A stretch of 64,000 bases of DNA from Roseovarius sp. MMSF_3350. GTDB taxonomy: Bacteria > Pseudomonadota > Alphaproteobacteria > Rhodobacterales > Rhodobacteraceae. Positions 8,092 through 16,698 of the stretch are shown here, piece after piece. The stretch's first letter is position 1. Each line of letters opens with the position of its first letter. The position numbers and the translations under genes are program-made. Below the pieces are notes generated by a model, which was not told where the DNA came from, did not search any database, and saw nothing but the letters and a program-made list of their open reading frames with translations. The stretch spans positions 62,001 through 126,000 of the forward strand of contig NZ_JASHIZ010000008.1 of assembly GCF_030733425.1 (NCBI RefSeq), in the 5' to 3' direction.

Positions 8092-9240
8092 TCAGCGGTC
8101 CATCGACGCGGCGAAGCGCTCGAACAGGTAGAAGCTGTCCTGCGGTCCGGGGCTGGCCTCGGGGTGATGCTGGACCGAAAAGACCGGGCGGTCGGCCATG
8201 CGGATGCCGCAGTTCGAGCCGTCAAAGAGCGACACGTGCGATTGCACCACGCCCTCGGGTAGGGTCTGACTGTCCACGGCGAACCCGTGGTTCATCGAGG
8301 TGATCTCCACCTTGCCGGTGGTCAGGTCCTTCACCGGGTGGTTCGCGCCGTGGTGGCCGTGGTTCATCTTGATCGTCCGCGCGCCCAGCGCGAGCCCCAG
8401 CATCTGGTGGCCCAGGCAGATCCCGAACAGTGGCAGGTTCTTTTCCAGAACGCCCCGGATCATCGGCACGGCATATTCGCCCGTCGCCGCCGGGTCGCCG
8501 GGGCCGTTCGACAGGAACACGCCATCGGGGCTTTGCGCCAGCACGTCCTCCGCCGTGGCCGTGGCGGGCATCACCGTCACCTCGCAGCCCGCGCTGGCCA
8601 AGCAGCGCAGAATGTTGCGCTTGGCGCCATAGTCGATGGCGACGACCTTGTGGCGCGCCTGCGTCTGGCGGGGAAACCCGTCGGGCCAGGCCCAGCGCAT
8701 CTCATCCCAGCGGTAACTTTGCGCGCAGGTCACCTGCCGGGCAAGGTCCATGCCCTCCAGCCCGGCAAAGGCGCGGGCCTTGGCGACCAGCGCATCGGTG
8801 TCGAAATTGCCGTCCGCGCGGTGTGCCAGCGCCACGTGGGGCGCGCCCTGCTGGCGGATGGCCCGCGTCAGCCGGCGGGTGTCGACGCCACCGATGGCCA
8901 CCCGGCCCCGCCGCGCCAGCCACTCGCCCAGCCGCTCGGTCGAGCGCCAGTTGCTCGGCTCGGTCGGGTCCCACTTCACGACCATGCCCTCCGCCACCGG
9001 ATCGGCGGTCTCGTCATCGTCGGGGTTCACGCCCACGTTGCCGATATGCGGAAAGGTGAAGGTCACCACCTGCCCGGCATAGCTGGGGTCGGTCATGATC
9101 TCCTGGTAGCCGGTCATCGCGGTGTTGAAGCAAAGTTCCGCCGCGACCTCGCCCTCGGCCCCGAACCCGCGCCCGTAGAACAGCGATCCATCGGCCAAAG
9201 CCAGGCAGGCGGTCGGACGGGCATCGGGCGCGTGCGTCAT
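8092..9240 (-). CDS. carA: carbamoyl-phosphate synthase small (glutaminase) subunit
   Basis: Glutamine amidotransferase subunit that releases ammonia from glutamine for carbamoyl phosphate synthesis by CarB, feeding arginine and pyrimidine biosynthesis. The 382-residue protein has the CarA amino-terminal domain (ALADGSLFYGRGFGAEGEV, near 13-31, and FNTAMTGYQEI) and a class I glutaminase domain with the nucleophile Cys in FGICLGHQ and the carboxy-terminal catalytic His in VQHHPEASPGP. The ATG at 9240 follows GGAGA. carB is not in the window. The yqeY-like gene is divergent, a common arrangement in alphaproteobacteria. Confidence 0.96.
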   Translation of the reverse strand: MTHAPDARPTACLALADGSLFYGRGFGAEGEVAAELCFNTAMTGYQEIMTDPSYAGQVVTFTFPHIGNVGVNPDDDETADPVAEGMVVKWDPTEPSNWRSTERLGEWLARRGRVAIGGVDTRRLTRAIRQQGAPHVALAHRADGNFDTDALVAKARAFAGLEGMDLARQVTCAQSYRWDEMRWAWPDGFPRQTQARHKVVAIDYGAKRNILRCLASAGCEVTVMPATATAEDVLAQSPDGVFLSNGPGDPAATGEYAVPMIRGVLEKNLPLFGICLGHQMLGLALGARTIKMNHGHHGANHPVKDLTTGKVEITSMNHGFAVDSQTLPEGVVQSHVSLFDGSNCGIRMADRPVFSVQHHPEASPGPQDSFYLFERFAASMDR

Positions 9241-9357
9241 GGGGGATTCTCCATCGGGCAAATTGCGCGGAACCTATGGTCGCGCGCCCGCGCGGTCAAG
9301 GCCACGTTTCGCGCCGCGACGTCACTCGCCATGGCCCGCAAAACAAGGGGCCCCGCA

Positions 9358-9385
9358 TTGATCGCCGCAGTTGCGCCCCTATATG
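9358..9385 (+). promoter_or_regulatory. candidate sigma-70-type promoter for the yqeY-like gene
   Basis: TTGATC (9358-9363) and TATATG (9380-9385) are separated by 16 bases, placing transcription start about 45 bases before the ATG at 9435. Inferred from consensus only. Confidence 0.4.
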
Positions 9386-9434
9386 CTTTCCGGTACTGTC
9401 CCACGTTTACGGGATGACAAGAGGATACCCTGAC

Positions 9435-9896
9435 ATGGGATTGCGCGAGCGCGTGAACGACGCCCTGAAACAGGCCATGAAAGACAAGGACACGACGCGG
9501 CTGGGCACGCTGCGGCTGATCAATGCCGCGATCAAGGATCAGGACATCGCCCGCCGTGGCACCGACAACGAGACCGGCTGTTCCGATGGCGACATCCTTG
9601 CCATCCTTGGCAAGATGACCAAGCAGCGCCACGAGAGTGTCCGCGCCTACGAGGAAGGCGGCCGGCTGGACCTTGCCGAGGAGGAACAGCGCGAGATCGA
9701 GGTGATCGAGGAATTCCTGCCCCGGCAGCTCGACGACGAGGAAGTCACCAAGGCGATCGACACCGCCATCGACAGGACCGGCGCCAGCTCGATCCGAGAC
9801 ATGGGCAAGGTGATGGGCCACCTCAAGGAAAACTACACCGGCCAGATGGATTTCGGCGCGGTGGGCCCGCGGGTCAAGGACCGGCTCTGCGCCTGA
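9435..9896 (+). CDS. GatB/YqeY domain protein
   Basis: A 153-residue YqeY-type protein, homologous to the tail domain of GatB, the tRNA-dependent amidotransferase subunit that contacts tRNA; the stand-alone protein's role is not established. It starts with the typical L-R-E-R-V-N-D-A-L-K-Q-A-M-K-D-K-D and contains the conserved EIEVIEEFLPRQL segment and the GMGKVMG-type motif (DMGKVMGHLK) near the end. The ATG at 9435 has AGAGGA upstream. It is transcribed away from carA. Confidence 0.9.
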   Translation: MGLRERVNDALKQAMKDKDTTRLGTLRLINAAIKDQDIARRGTDNETGCSDGDILAILGKMTKQRHESVRAYEEGGRLDLAEEEQREIEVIEEFLPRQLDDEEVTKAIDTAIDRTGASSIRDMGKVMGHLKENYTGQMDFGAVGPRVKDRLCA

Positions 9897-9966
9897 GGCG
9901 CGGGCCGGACCGCACCGGGACCACCCTTTCGGCAGCCCCATGAGCGCCACGCGCGGGATGCGGAAC

Positions 9967-10205
9967 CTACAGGTCAGGCCATCGCTGTCGGTCGCCGCGC
10001 AACTGCGCTTCGATGCACAACTTCACCAGCTTCGATCCGAACCCGGTGCCCGCGGCGGTTCGCGCCACGTGGCCGGGCCCGGCCTCGCGCCAGATCGGCT
10101 CGACCGCGTCATCGCCACCGGTACAGACGACTACCAGGCTCCGCTCCGGTGCGCTCGGTGCGCCGTACTTGACCGCGCCTTGCCCCGCCATCCGCTGCAA
10201 CGTGT
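9967..10205 (-). pseudogene. decayed HWE-type histidine kinase ATPase-domain remnant
   Basis: Translated on the minus strand, this stretch shows pieces of an HWE/HisKA_2 kinase carboxy terminus: VKYGAPSAPE matches the end of the N box (HELATNAxKYGALS in intact members, including the kinase at 39216-40658), and WREAGP then TGFGSKLVKLCIEAQL match the G-box end (WxE, GFGS-L). The metal-binding Asn/His core is replaced by RMAGQGA, and the dimerisation and PAS parts are absent. I therefore read it as a gene relic. The remaining bases of 9897-10390 show nothing else recognisable. Confidence 0.5.
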
Positions 10206-10390
10206 CGTGGCGCCGGATCATCCGCCGCATGCATCCATTCGAGCCCTGTCTCGCGCGGCGCGCATCCTTCACGGCAGACCCCGATGACGAATTCGTCATC
10301 ACGACCGCCTTACCTACTCGACCAAAATCCAGCATACTTTGACTAAACGAGGATGGACCACGCACAGCGCCATGCGCGAGAGAGAGCTGG

Positions 10391-11383
10391 ATGACATCGT
10401 ACCGCCACCGCATCGGACACAGACTTCACGTACTCGCAGTTTGCGGCCTTCTGGGCCTCGGGTCCGCGCCCCCCGTGGCGGCCTGCGCGTTTCACGGCTA
10501 CACGCCCAATCCGACGCTTGTGGACATCCTTCTGGCGACGGAACAGGTGGTGGTCGCCCGCCCCGATTCGGCGGACCCAACGCGCTACGCCACGCTTGAA
10601 ACGCTGGCCGGTCCGGATGTCGCCGACATCCCGCTCGAGGTCGGCCGCGAGGCCCGCAAACACCTCTCGGGCCGTCCCGACGCGACGGTTCTGCTCGCCC
10701 GTGACGGCGCCTACGGTCCGTGGCTCGAACTTGCCGTCCTCGACACCCGCTATCGCGCGCTCGTGACCGGGGTTCTGAAACATCAGTCCGACTGGGCCTT
10801 TGGCAGAGACGAGGACAGGCTTGACCATTTCGCCGGGCTGGTGAACGACCCCAACCCCGACATCCGCGACCTCGCCCTGCGAGAACTTGACCGCGCGCCC
10901 TACGGAGCCCTGCAGAAAGCACGCCTGCCGAAGGTGCAAAACCTCGCGCGCGACCTTGCGACGGGCGAGCGGGATCTTGCACCGATTCGCGTTCTTCTGG
11001 CCGGGCTGTCCGGAGATCGCGGCTTTGCGCCAGGACTATCAGCCGATCTTGATGCCGCCATCCGTGCCGGCACGCCCTACATGGGGGCCTATGCGACCGC
11101 GCTTATTGAACTCCAAGGCGCATCGGCGGTCGATATGCTTCTCGTGCGATACCTCAGGAACAACAGCTTACCGATTGAAACCCGGGAAAAAATTCTTGAA
11201 GGTCTGGCGATCCAGCACAAGACGGGGTCCAGCCCGACGCGCCGTGCCATCGCCGTTGGCGTGGCAGACCTTCTGCGCAGTTCGCCCGAGTTGCGCGGCG
11301 CGGCAGAACGGCAGTTTGGCTTTCGCACCCACTGGAGCCTCGGCCACTCCGCATCCGGGACAGACCGGGCCATCGACCGCTAG
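10391..11383 (+). CDS. exported protein of unknown function
   Basis: A 330-residue protein with an amino-terminal signal peptide (hydrophobic VLAVCGLLGLGSAPPVAA, about 14-31). The mature part begins with ACAFHGYTPNPT and has a mixed amino-terminal domain (to about 135) and a helical carboxy-terminal part with HEAT-like short helices (FAGLVNDPNPDIRDLALREL and similar). This suggests a periplasmic scaffold rather than an enzyme. No family is recognised. It is isolated: a kinase relic lies upstream and a convergent DUF2244 gene downstream. Confidence 0.7.
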   Translation: MTSYRHRIGHRLHVLAVCGLLGLGSAPPVAACAFHGYTPNPTLVDILLATEQVVVARPDSADPTRYATLETLAGPDVADIPLEVGREARKHLSGRPDATVLLARDGAYGPWLELAVLDTRYRALVTGVLKHQSDWAFGRDEDRLDHFAGLVNDPNPDIRDLALRELDRAPYGALQKARLPKVQNLARDLATGERDLAPIRVLLAGLSGDRGFAPGLSADLDAAIRAGTPYMGAYATALIELQGASAVDMLLVRYLRNNSLPIETREKILEGLAIQHKTGSSPTRRAIAVGVADLLRSSPELRGAAERQFGFRTHWSLGHSASGTDRAIDR

Positions 11384-11400
11384 ACCGTTGTCGAACCGCA

Positions 11401-11919
11401 CTATCCCGCCGCCAGCGGATCGGGCGTTCCAATCCGCCGCAGGGCGTCAGAGATCTCGCCATATAGCGCCTTGCGCTCGTCCTCGCTCAAAAACGCGCCG
11501 ATCTCGACCTGCCGCCCCTTGCCCTTGAGCGTCACGTAATGCGGCACCGGCCCGCCCGTGGGATGCATTTCGACCTTGGCCCAATAGCTTTCGCAGTCCC
11601 ATTCCTGTACCGGCCCGCGTGCATTCGTGCGTTTCAGATGCACCGCCTCGCGGTCTATTGTCAGCTCCTCGTTCATCTGCGCGTCCTTGTAGGACCGCTC
11701 TAGCGCCGCCCAGACGCCCCAGATCGCCAGCAGCAGGAAGGGCAGCAGCCCCCACAGGGTCATCGTTCCGATCAGGGGGTAAAGCGGCAGCGTCAGCATT
11801 CCGCAGGTGATCACGATGAACAGAGCAAACCCCCGCCGCGGCAGCGACCGGTGCGGCCAGAGCCGCAGCTCGCACGCCTCGTCCTCTCCGTTCCGCATGT
11901 GACTCCACTGATAGGGCAT
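11401..11919 (-). CDS. DUF2244 membrane protein
   Basis: A 172-residue member of the DUF2244 family, common in alphaproteobacteria and of unknown function. After a short polar amino terminus with SLPRRGF (about 25-31) come two membrane helices (about 32-72), then a cytoplasmic domain with the conserved W-x-x-Y-W-A-K-V pattern (DCESYWAKVEM), the LKGKGRQVEIGAFL strand and a closing helix. The ATG at 11919 is used; one at codon 7 is an alternative. It is convergent with the exported protein gene. Confidence 0.8.
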   Translation of the reverse strand: MPYQWSHMRNGEDEACELRLWPHRSLPRRGFALFIVITCGMLTLPLYPLIGTMTLWGLLPFLLLAIWGVWAALERSYKDAQMNEELTIDREAVHLKRTNARGPVQEWDCESYWAKVEMHPTGGPVPHYVTLKGKGRQVEIGAFLSEDERKALYGEISDALRRIGTPDPLAAG

Positions 11920-11978
11920 GCTGCGATCTTAGCGCACACCGCGCGCGAGGGAAGCGCGACATTTCTGCGCGTTGGGGC

Positions 11979-12416
11979 TCAGACCTCCAGCCAGATCGTC
12001 ACCGGACCGTCATTGACCAGGCTCACCTGCATATCCGCGCCGAACTGCCCCGTCTCGACCGGCACGCCCTCGCTCGCCAATGCCTCGGCAAAGCGTTCAT
12101 ACAGGCGCCGCCCCTCCTCGGGCGCCGCAGCACCCGAAAATCCGGGCCGCGTGCCGCGCGACGTGTCGGCGGCCAGCGTGAACTGGCTGACAACCAGCGC
12201 GCCGCCGCCCACATTGCGCACCGAGCGGTTCATCTTGCCCGCCTCGTCCTTGAAGATCCGCAGCTTGGCCACCTTGGCCGCAAGTGCATCGGCCTGGGCA
12301 TCGCCATCGCCCGCCATCGCGCAGACCAGCACCAGCAATCCCGGCCCGCTCGCCCCGACCACCGCGCCCCTCACGCGCACCTCGGCCTCGCTCACCCGTT
12401 GTATCAACGCCCGCAC
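11979..12416 (-). CDS. dtd: D-aminoacyl-tRNA deacylase
   Basis: Removes D-amino acids mischarged onto tRNA (D-Tyr-tRNA deacylase, DTD), a proofreading step of translation. The 145-residue length is exactly that of the family, and both signature motifs are present: SQFTLAAD (near residues 75-82) and NDGPVT near the carboxy terminus (NxGPxT). The start is a GTG at 12416 that gives [13 protein letters not shown], the usual amino terminus, with GGAGG eight bases upstream. It is divergent from the GlxA-type regulator, with only 48 bases between starts. Confidence 0.93.
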   Translation of the reverse strand: MRALIQRVSEAEVRVRGAVVGASGPGLLVLVCAMAGDGDAQADALAAKVAKLRIFKDEAGKMNRSVRNVGGGALVVSQFTLAADTSRGTRPGFSGAAAPEEGRRLYERFAEALASEGVPVETGQFGADMQVSLVNDGPVTIWLEV

Positions 12417-12464
12417 GCCTTCGTCCTCCCTTGCCAGTTGCGGGCCACATGCTACCAATTCGCC

Positions 12465-13475
12465 ATGGAACGCAAATCCTTCGTCCCGCGCGGCGCGGCC
12501 AGTTTGCGGGTCGACTTTGACGGCCCGCCGCAGGACTACCACTTCTTGCTGCTGCCGCGGCTGACACTCCTGGCCTTCACCTCGGCGATCGAGCCGCTGC
12601 GCGTTGCCAACCAGGTCGCGGGCAAAGAGCTTTATCGCTGGTTCATCAGCACGATAGACGGCGAAGCTGTATCCTGTTCCTGCGGCGTGACAATCACGCC
12701 TGACAGCCAGGCGCATGACCTGACGAGCAGCGACAAGGCCTTTGTCTGTGCCGGCATCGCGCCGCTGGAGACGGCCCTGCCGCGGGCGGTCACATGGGTG
12801 AACCGGCAATGGGCGCACGGCGTCCAGGTGGGCGGCATCTGCACCGGCGCCTTCGCGCTGGCGCGGGCCGGCCGGCTCAAGAACCGCCGCTTCACCCTGC
12901 ACTGGGAAAACCAGCCCGCCTTTCGGGAAACCTTTCCGGGGCTGGAACCCACCGGCCAGCTTTATGAAGAGGATTCGGGGCTTTATACCTGCGGCGGCGG
13001 TTCGGCGGGCACCGACATGTTGCTCGAGATCATCGAGCGCGACCATGGCCCGGCGCTGGCCGCCATCGTCGCCGACATGTGCCTGCACCGCCGGGCAGGC
13101 AACCGCAGCGCGCCCCAGCGCCCCGCCTACGCTGCGGCATTGGGCAGCCACAATCCGCAACTGATCGCCGCCACCGACCTGATGTCGGCCCATATCGAGG
13201 ATCCGCTGGACATTTCCCAGGTCGCCGAGACGATCGGCCTCTCGCGCCGCCAGCTCGAGCGGCACTTCACCCGCTACCTGGCCGCGACCCCGGCGCAGTA
13301 TTATCTCGACCTGCGCATCTCGCGCGCGCATGCGCTCCTGAACGAGACGCGGCTCAGCATCGGTCAGATCGCCGCCGCCACCGGCTTTGCCAGCGCCTCG
13401 CAACTGGCCGACCGTTTCCGCAAGCGCTACGGCACGACACCCAGGGCCTACCGCCGCGGCGCGACATCAAGATAA
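12465..13475 (+). CDS. GlxA-family AraC-type transcriptional regulator
   Basis: A 336-residue regulator with an amino-terminal DJ-1/PfpI-like domain (about 20-190, nucleophile-elbow-like [14 protein letters not shown]) and a carboxy-terminal AraC/XylS double helix-turn-helix (about 225-330, with [21 protein letters not shown] and [22 protein letters not shown]). Relatives control catabolism of amino-acid-derived and choline-derived compounds (GbdR, CdhR, ArgR types). No target operon is adjacent, so the effector is unknown. The ATG at 12465 is the first good start. Confidence 0.88.
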   Translation: MERKSFVPRGAASLRVDFDGPPQDYHFLLLPRLTLLAFTSAIEPLRVANQVAGKELYRWFISTIDGEAVSCSCGVTITPDSQAHDLTSSDKAFVCAGIAPLETALPRAVTWVNRQWAHGVQVGGICTGAFALARAGRLKNRRFTLHWENQPAFRETFPGLEPTGQLYEEDSGLYTCGGGSAGTDMLLEIIERDHGPALAAIVADMCLHRRAGNRSAPQRPAYAAALGSHNPQLIAATDLMSAHIEDPLDISQVAETIGLSRRQLERHFTRYLAATPAQYYLDLRISRAHALLNETRLSIGQIAAATGFASASQLADRFRKRYGTTPRAYRRGATSR

Positions 13476-13511
13476 CCCGTCAGGTAATTGATTATGTTTG
13501 TGAAACGCGAT

Positions 13512-14315
13512 CTATCGCCGTTTCCTCTGAACCTTCGGCCGGCCCTTCGCGGGCTTTTCCTTGCCTGGCGTCTCGTCCATGCCCAACTGGTCACGCAGCA
13601 CCCGGGGGCGAATCTCCTCGACCTCGCCCGCCTTCAGCTGCCCCAGTTGGAACGGGCCATAAGAGATCCGGATCAGCCGGTTCACCTGGCAGCCCACCGC
13701 CTCCATGGCGCGGCGAATCTCGCGGTTCTTGCCCTCGCGGATGCCCACCGTGGCCCAGGCATTGGCCCCCTTCTGCCGATCCAGCACGACGGACATCGGC
13801 TGAAATACCTCGCCATCCAGCGTCAGCCCCTTGCGCAACGGCTCGAACGTCGCATCCTCGGGCCGCCCTTTCACGCGCACGCGGTACTTCCGCACCCAGC
13901 CGGTCGAGGGTAGTTCCAGCTTGCGCTTGACGCCGCCGTCATTGGTCAGAAGCAGCAACCCTTCCGAGTTCAGGTCGAGCCGCCCCACGCTAAGAACACG
14001 CGGCAAGTCCTCGGGAAGCCTGTCGAAAATCGTCTCGCGCCCCTGCTCGTCGCGGGTGGTCGTCACCAGCCCCGCGGGCTTGTGATACAGCCACAGGCGC
14101 GGCGGTTCGGGCGCGTCCAGCGCGCGACCATCCACCTCGATCCGGTCGGCACTGGTCACGTTCAGCGCCGCGCGGTCGATCACGTCGCCGTTCACGCGCA
14201 CCCGCCCCGCCTCGATCATGCGCTCGGCTTCGCGACGGCTGGCGACACCGGCGCGCGCGATCACCTTGGCGATCCGGTCGCCTGGCGGCGTCTGGGAGGT
14301 GGGTTTACGAGTCAT
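13512..14315 (-). CDS. RsuA/RluB-family rRNA pseudouridine synthase
   Basis: Converts a specific rRNA uridine to pseudouridine. The 267 residues include an S4 RNA-binding domain (about 12-75: AKVIARAGVASRREAERMI) and the catalytic domain with SVGRLDLNSEGLLLLTNDG (catalytic Asp in GRLD, near residue 113). The carboxy terminus is basic (KGRPKVQRKRR). The sequence is closest in style to RluB (23S rRNA), but RluB, RluE, RluF and RsuA cannot be separated with certainty by eye. It is divergent from tadA. Confidence 0.85.
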   Translation of the reverse strand: MTRKPTSQTPPGDRIAKVIARAGVASRREAERMIEAGRVRVNGDVIDRAALNVTSADRIEVDGRALDAPEPPRLWLYHKPAGLVTTTRDEQGRETIFDRLPEDLPRVLSVGRLDLNSEGLLLLTNDGGVKRKLELPSTGWVRKYRVRVKGRPEDATFEPLRKGLTLDGEVFQPMSVVLDRQKGANAWATVGIREGKNREIRRAMEAVGCQVNRLIRISYGPFQLGQLKAGEVEEIRPRVLRDQLGMDETPGKEKPAKGRPKVQRKRR

Positions 14316-14376
14316 GGCATCGCTCTACCCCATCCTTGCCCCTTGCGAAAGCACCGCTCGCACGGCACTCAGGGGC

Positions 14377-14832
14377 ATGACGTTCAAAAGCCATATGGAC
14401 ACGGCCCTGGCCGAGGCCCGCGCCGCCCGCGACCGTGGCGAGGTGCCCGTAGGCGCCGTGGTGGCAGACCCGGCGGGGCGGATCGTGGCGCAGGCCGGCA
14501 ACCGCACCCGGGAACTGAGCGACCCAACGGCACACGCCGAAATCCTGGCGATCCGCGCCGCCTGTGCCGCGGCAGGCAGCGAACGCCTGCCCGGTTACAG
14601 CCTGACCGTCACGCTGGAGCCTTGCGCGATGTGCGCCACCGCCATTGCGGGTGCCCGCATCGCGCGGCTCTACTATGGCGCCGCCGACCCCAAATCCGGC
14701 GGTGTGGCGCATGGCGCACGGATCTTCACTCATGCCCAGACGCACCACGCGCCGGACGTCTACGACGGGATCAACGCCTCCGAGGCGGAAGCCCTGTTGC
14801 AGGACTTCTTCAAATTCCTGCGTGAGGAATAG
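14377..14832 (+). CDS. tadA: tRNA-specific adenosine deaminase
   Basis: Deaminates A34 to inosine in the anticodon of tRNA-Arg(ACG), allowing wobble decoding. The 151-residue protein carries both zinc/catalytic motifs of the family: TAHAEIL (HAE, zinc ligand His and proton-shuttle Glu) and PCAMC (two Cys ligands, near residues 83-87). Start ATG at 14377 follows AGGGGC. It ends before a double hairpin shared with the convergent UPF0173 gene. Confidence 0.94.
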   Translation: MTFKSHMDTALAEARAARDRGEVPVGAVVADPAGRIVAQAGNRTRELSDPTAHAEILAIRAACAAAGSERLPGYSLTVTLEPCAMCATAIAGARIARLYYGAADPKSGGVAHGARIFTHAQTHHAPDVYDGINASEAEALLQDFFKFLREE

Positions 14833-14847
14833 ATCGTAAGACGCTCT

Positions 14848-14864
14848 TTTTCTTGCCGAAAATA
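14848..14864 (+). repeat. 17-base motif TTTTCTTGCCRAAAATA, copy 1
   Basis: TTTTCTTGCCGAAAATA starts 16 bases after the tadA stop. A copy differing at one base lies at 23072-23088, also just downstream of a plus-strand gene that faces a minus-strand gene. Function unknown; possibly transcript 3'-end related. Confidence 0.5.
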
Positions 14865-14913
14865 ATCACAACACAACGCCGACGCCCGAACCCCGCCTGG
14901 AGGTCCGGGCACC

Positions 14914-14959
14914 AAAAGCTTTCTCAAAGCTTTTACCAAAACTTTTCAAAAAAGTTTTG
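14914..14959. terminator. double hairpin between convergent tadA and UPF0173 genes
   Basis: Two consecutive AT-rich stem-loops: AAAAGCTTT/AAAGCTTTT (9 bp, loop CTC, 14914-14934) and CAAAACTTTT/AAAAGTTTTG (10 bp, loop CAA, 14937-14959). Both arms supply T-rich tails in either direction, so this reads as a bidirectional intrinsic terminator. Confidence 0.65.
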
Positions 14960-14965
14960 CCCCGC

Positions 14966-15658
14966 TCAGATCTCGATCGCCGTCATCACCTCCGGCTCGA
15001 TCACGTCGACCCCGGGCAGGCCTTCTTTCAAGGCCTCCGCCGATTGCTCCAGCAGCGGGAAGGTCTTGTAGTGGCACGGAATCACCGTCTTGAAATCGAA
15101 AAACGTCTTCGCCGCGTATGCCGCCCGCGTCATGTCCATGGTGAAATGCCCCCCGGCACACAGGATGCCGATATCGGGATGATGCAGGTCGTTGAACACG
15201 CCCATATCGGCCATCACGTCGGTGTCGCCGGACACATAGATCACGTGCCCCTCGCCCTCGATCATGAAGCCGCATTCGGTGCCGGGCACGTGCGGGCCGT
15301 TCTCGCCGCCGAAGCTCGAGGAATGCGTCGCATGCACCATCGTCACCTTCACATCCCCCAGGGCCACCGTGCCGCCCTTGTTGAAGCCGACAACCTCCAG
15401 GCCTGCGCTTTCTTCCCACCAGCCCATCAGGTCGAACTGCCCCACCACCGGCACCGACAGCCTCTTCGCGAGGTCCGGCAGGTCCGAGGCATGGTCAAAA
15501 TGCGCGTGGGTCAGCAGGATATGCGTCGCCCCCTTGGTGGCCGCATCATGATGTGCCTCGTCCAGCATCGGGTTGCCCGTCAGCCACGGGTCGATCAGCA
15601 GAACCTGATCGGCGATCTCGATGCGGAAACTTGCATGTCCAAGCCAGGTGATTTTCAT
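14966..15658 (-). CDS. UPF0173-type metal-dependent hydrolase (metallo-beta-lactamase fold)
   Basis: Cytoplasmic metallo-beta-lactamase-fold hydrolase of the UPF0173/YtkL group, 230 residues. It begins with the typical MKITWLGHASFRIE and has the zinc motif THAHFDHASD (HxHxDH), a following YVSGDTDVM (metal-bridging Asp) and a carboxy-terminal VIPCHYKTFPLL containing the last His. The substrate is unknown for this family. The ATG at 15658 has AAGGAGA upstream. It is divergent from the ceramidase-family gene. Confidence 0.88.
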   Translation of the reverse strand: MKITWLGHASFRIEIADQVLLIDPWLTGNPMLDEAHHDAATKGATHILLTHAHFDHASDLPDLAKRLSVPVVGQFDLMGWWEESAGLEVVGFNKGGTVALGDVKVTMVHATHSSSFGGENGPHVPGTECGFMIEGEGHVIYVSGDTDVMADMGVFNDLHHPDIGILCAGGHFTMDMTRAAYAAKTFFDFKTVIPCHYKTFPLLEQSAEALKEGLPGVDVIEPEVMTAIEI

Positions 15659-15716
15659 GACGCTCTCCTTATGTCATTTCCACGGGAAAGTTAGCAGAGA
15701 GGCCACCGATTTCCAC

Positions 15717-16376
15717 ATGGACTGGACCCGCGCCATCGACGCCTATTGCGAACGCACCGATCCCGGCTTCTGGGCCGAGCCGGTCAACGCGCTCACCAAT
15801 GCCGCCTTCCTCGTCGCGGCGCTGGTCATGGCGTGGCGCCTGCGCGGCACGCAGCTTGCGCTGGCCCGCCCCCTCGTCCTGCTCCTGGCGCTGATCGGCG
15901 TCGGTTCGTTTCTCTTTCACACGTTCGCCCAGCCCTGGGCGGCGATGCTCGACGTCCTGCCGATCATGGTCTTTGCGCTGACCTATCTCTATGCCGCCAG
16001 CCGCCATTTTCTCGGCCTGTCGCGTCGAGCCGCCGCCGCCACCGTTCTCGCCTTCCTGGTCGTGACCGCCCTCGCCATGCCACTCCTGTCGCAGCTTCCG
16101 CTCTATGGCCCCTCGGCCTCCTACCTGACGCTGCCGCTGGTCATTTTGCTCTACGCCTGGCTCACCCGCGCCGACGCCGCTTTGTCGCGGGGTCTCGTTC
16201 TGGGCGCGGGCCTGCTGCTCGTCTCGCTGACCTTCCGCAGCCTCGACGCGCCCTTGTGCGACAGCCTCGCCCTCGGCACCCATTTCGGCTGGCACGTCTT
16301 CAACGCGCTCATGCTGGGCTGGATGATCGAGCTCTACCGCCGCCACGCCCTTGCACCGTCCCGGCGCGGGCGCTAA
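15717..16376 (+). CDS. ceramidase/alkaline phytoceramidase-family membrane protein
   Basis: Integral membrane protein of 219 residues with about seven helices, in the ceramidase (CREST) family of putative metal-dependent amide hydrolases. Diagnostic residues are the FAEPVNA-like segment FWAEPVNALTN (near 18-28), S-x-x-F-H in VGSFLFHTFAQPW with the following LDVLPI, and the late HFGWHVFNA (HxxxH). Together these supply the Ser, Asp and three His ligands typical of the fold. The substrate in bacteria is uncertain. The ATG at 15717 is used; the ribosome-binding sequence is weak. gatC follows 34 bases downstream. Confidence 0.8.
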   Translation: MDWTRAIDAYCERTDPGFWAEPVNALTNAAFLVAALVMAWRLRGTQLALARPLVLLLALIGVGSFLFHTFAQPWAAMLDVLPIMVFALTYLYAASRHFLGLSRRAAAATVLAFLVVTALAMPLLSQLPLYGPSASYLTLPLVILLYAWLTRADAALSRGLVLGAGLLLVSLTFRSLDAPLCDSLALGTHFGWHVFNALMLGWMIELYRRHALAPSRRGR

Positions 16377-16410
16377 ACGCGGATGCGATAACGCACACGG
16401 AGATGCCCCC

Positions 16411-16698
16411 ATGTCCATCGACACCGCGACCGCCGCCAAGGTGGCCAAGCTGGCCCGCATCCGGGTCGAGGAAGACGACCTCCCCGCGCTGGCCAACGAG
16501 TTCAACACCATCCTCGGCTTCATCGAGCAACTGAACGAGGTCGATGTCGAGGGGGTCGAGCCGATGGTCTCGGTCACGCCCATGCGCCTCAAGCGCCGTG
16601 AGGACGTGGTGACCGACGGCGGCCAGCAGGACAAGGTGCTGTCCAACGCCCCCGATGCCCGCGAGGGCTTTTTCGCCGTGCCGAAAGTGGTGGAATGA
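16411..16698 (+). CDS. gatC: Asp/Glu-tRNA amidotransferase subunit C
   Basis: Small belt subunit of GatCAB, which converts misacylated Glu-tRNA(Gln) and Asp-tRNA(Asn) to the amidated forms. The 95-residue length, [25 protein letters not shown] (read as the usual first helix, about 11-35), the [12 protein letters not shown] segment and the [12 protein letters not shown] tail are all typical. It overlaps gatA by four bases (ATGA), implying coupled translation. gatB is not in the window. Confidence 0.95.
   Translation: MSIDTATAAKVAKLARIRVEEDDLPALANEFNTILGFIEQLNEVDVEGVEPMVSVTPMRLKRREDVVTDGGQQDKVLSNAPDAREGFFAVPKVVE

Noticed and set aside
11979-13403. 474-codon minus-strand frame, of which dtd is the 3' part
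   Set aside because: Only the portion from the GTG at 12416 matches dtd; the upstream part is antisense to the GlxA-type regulator.
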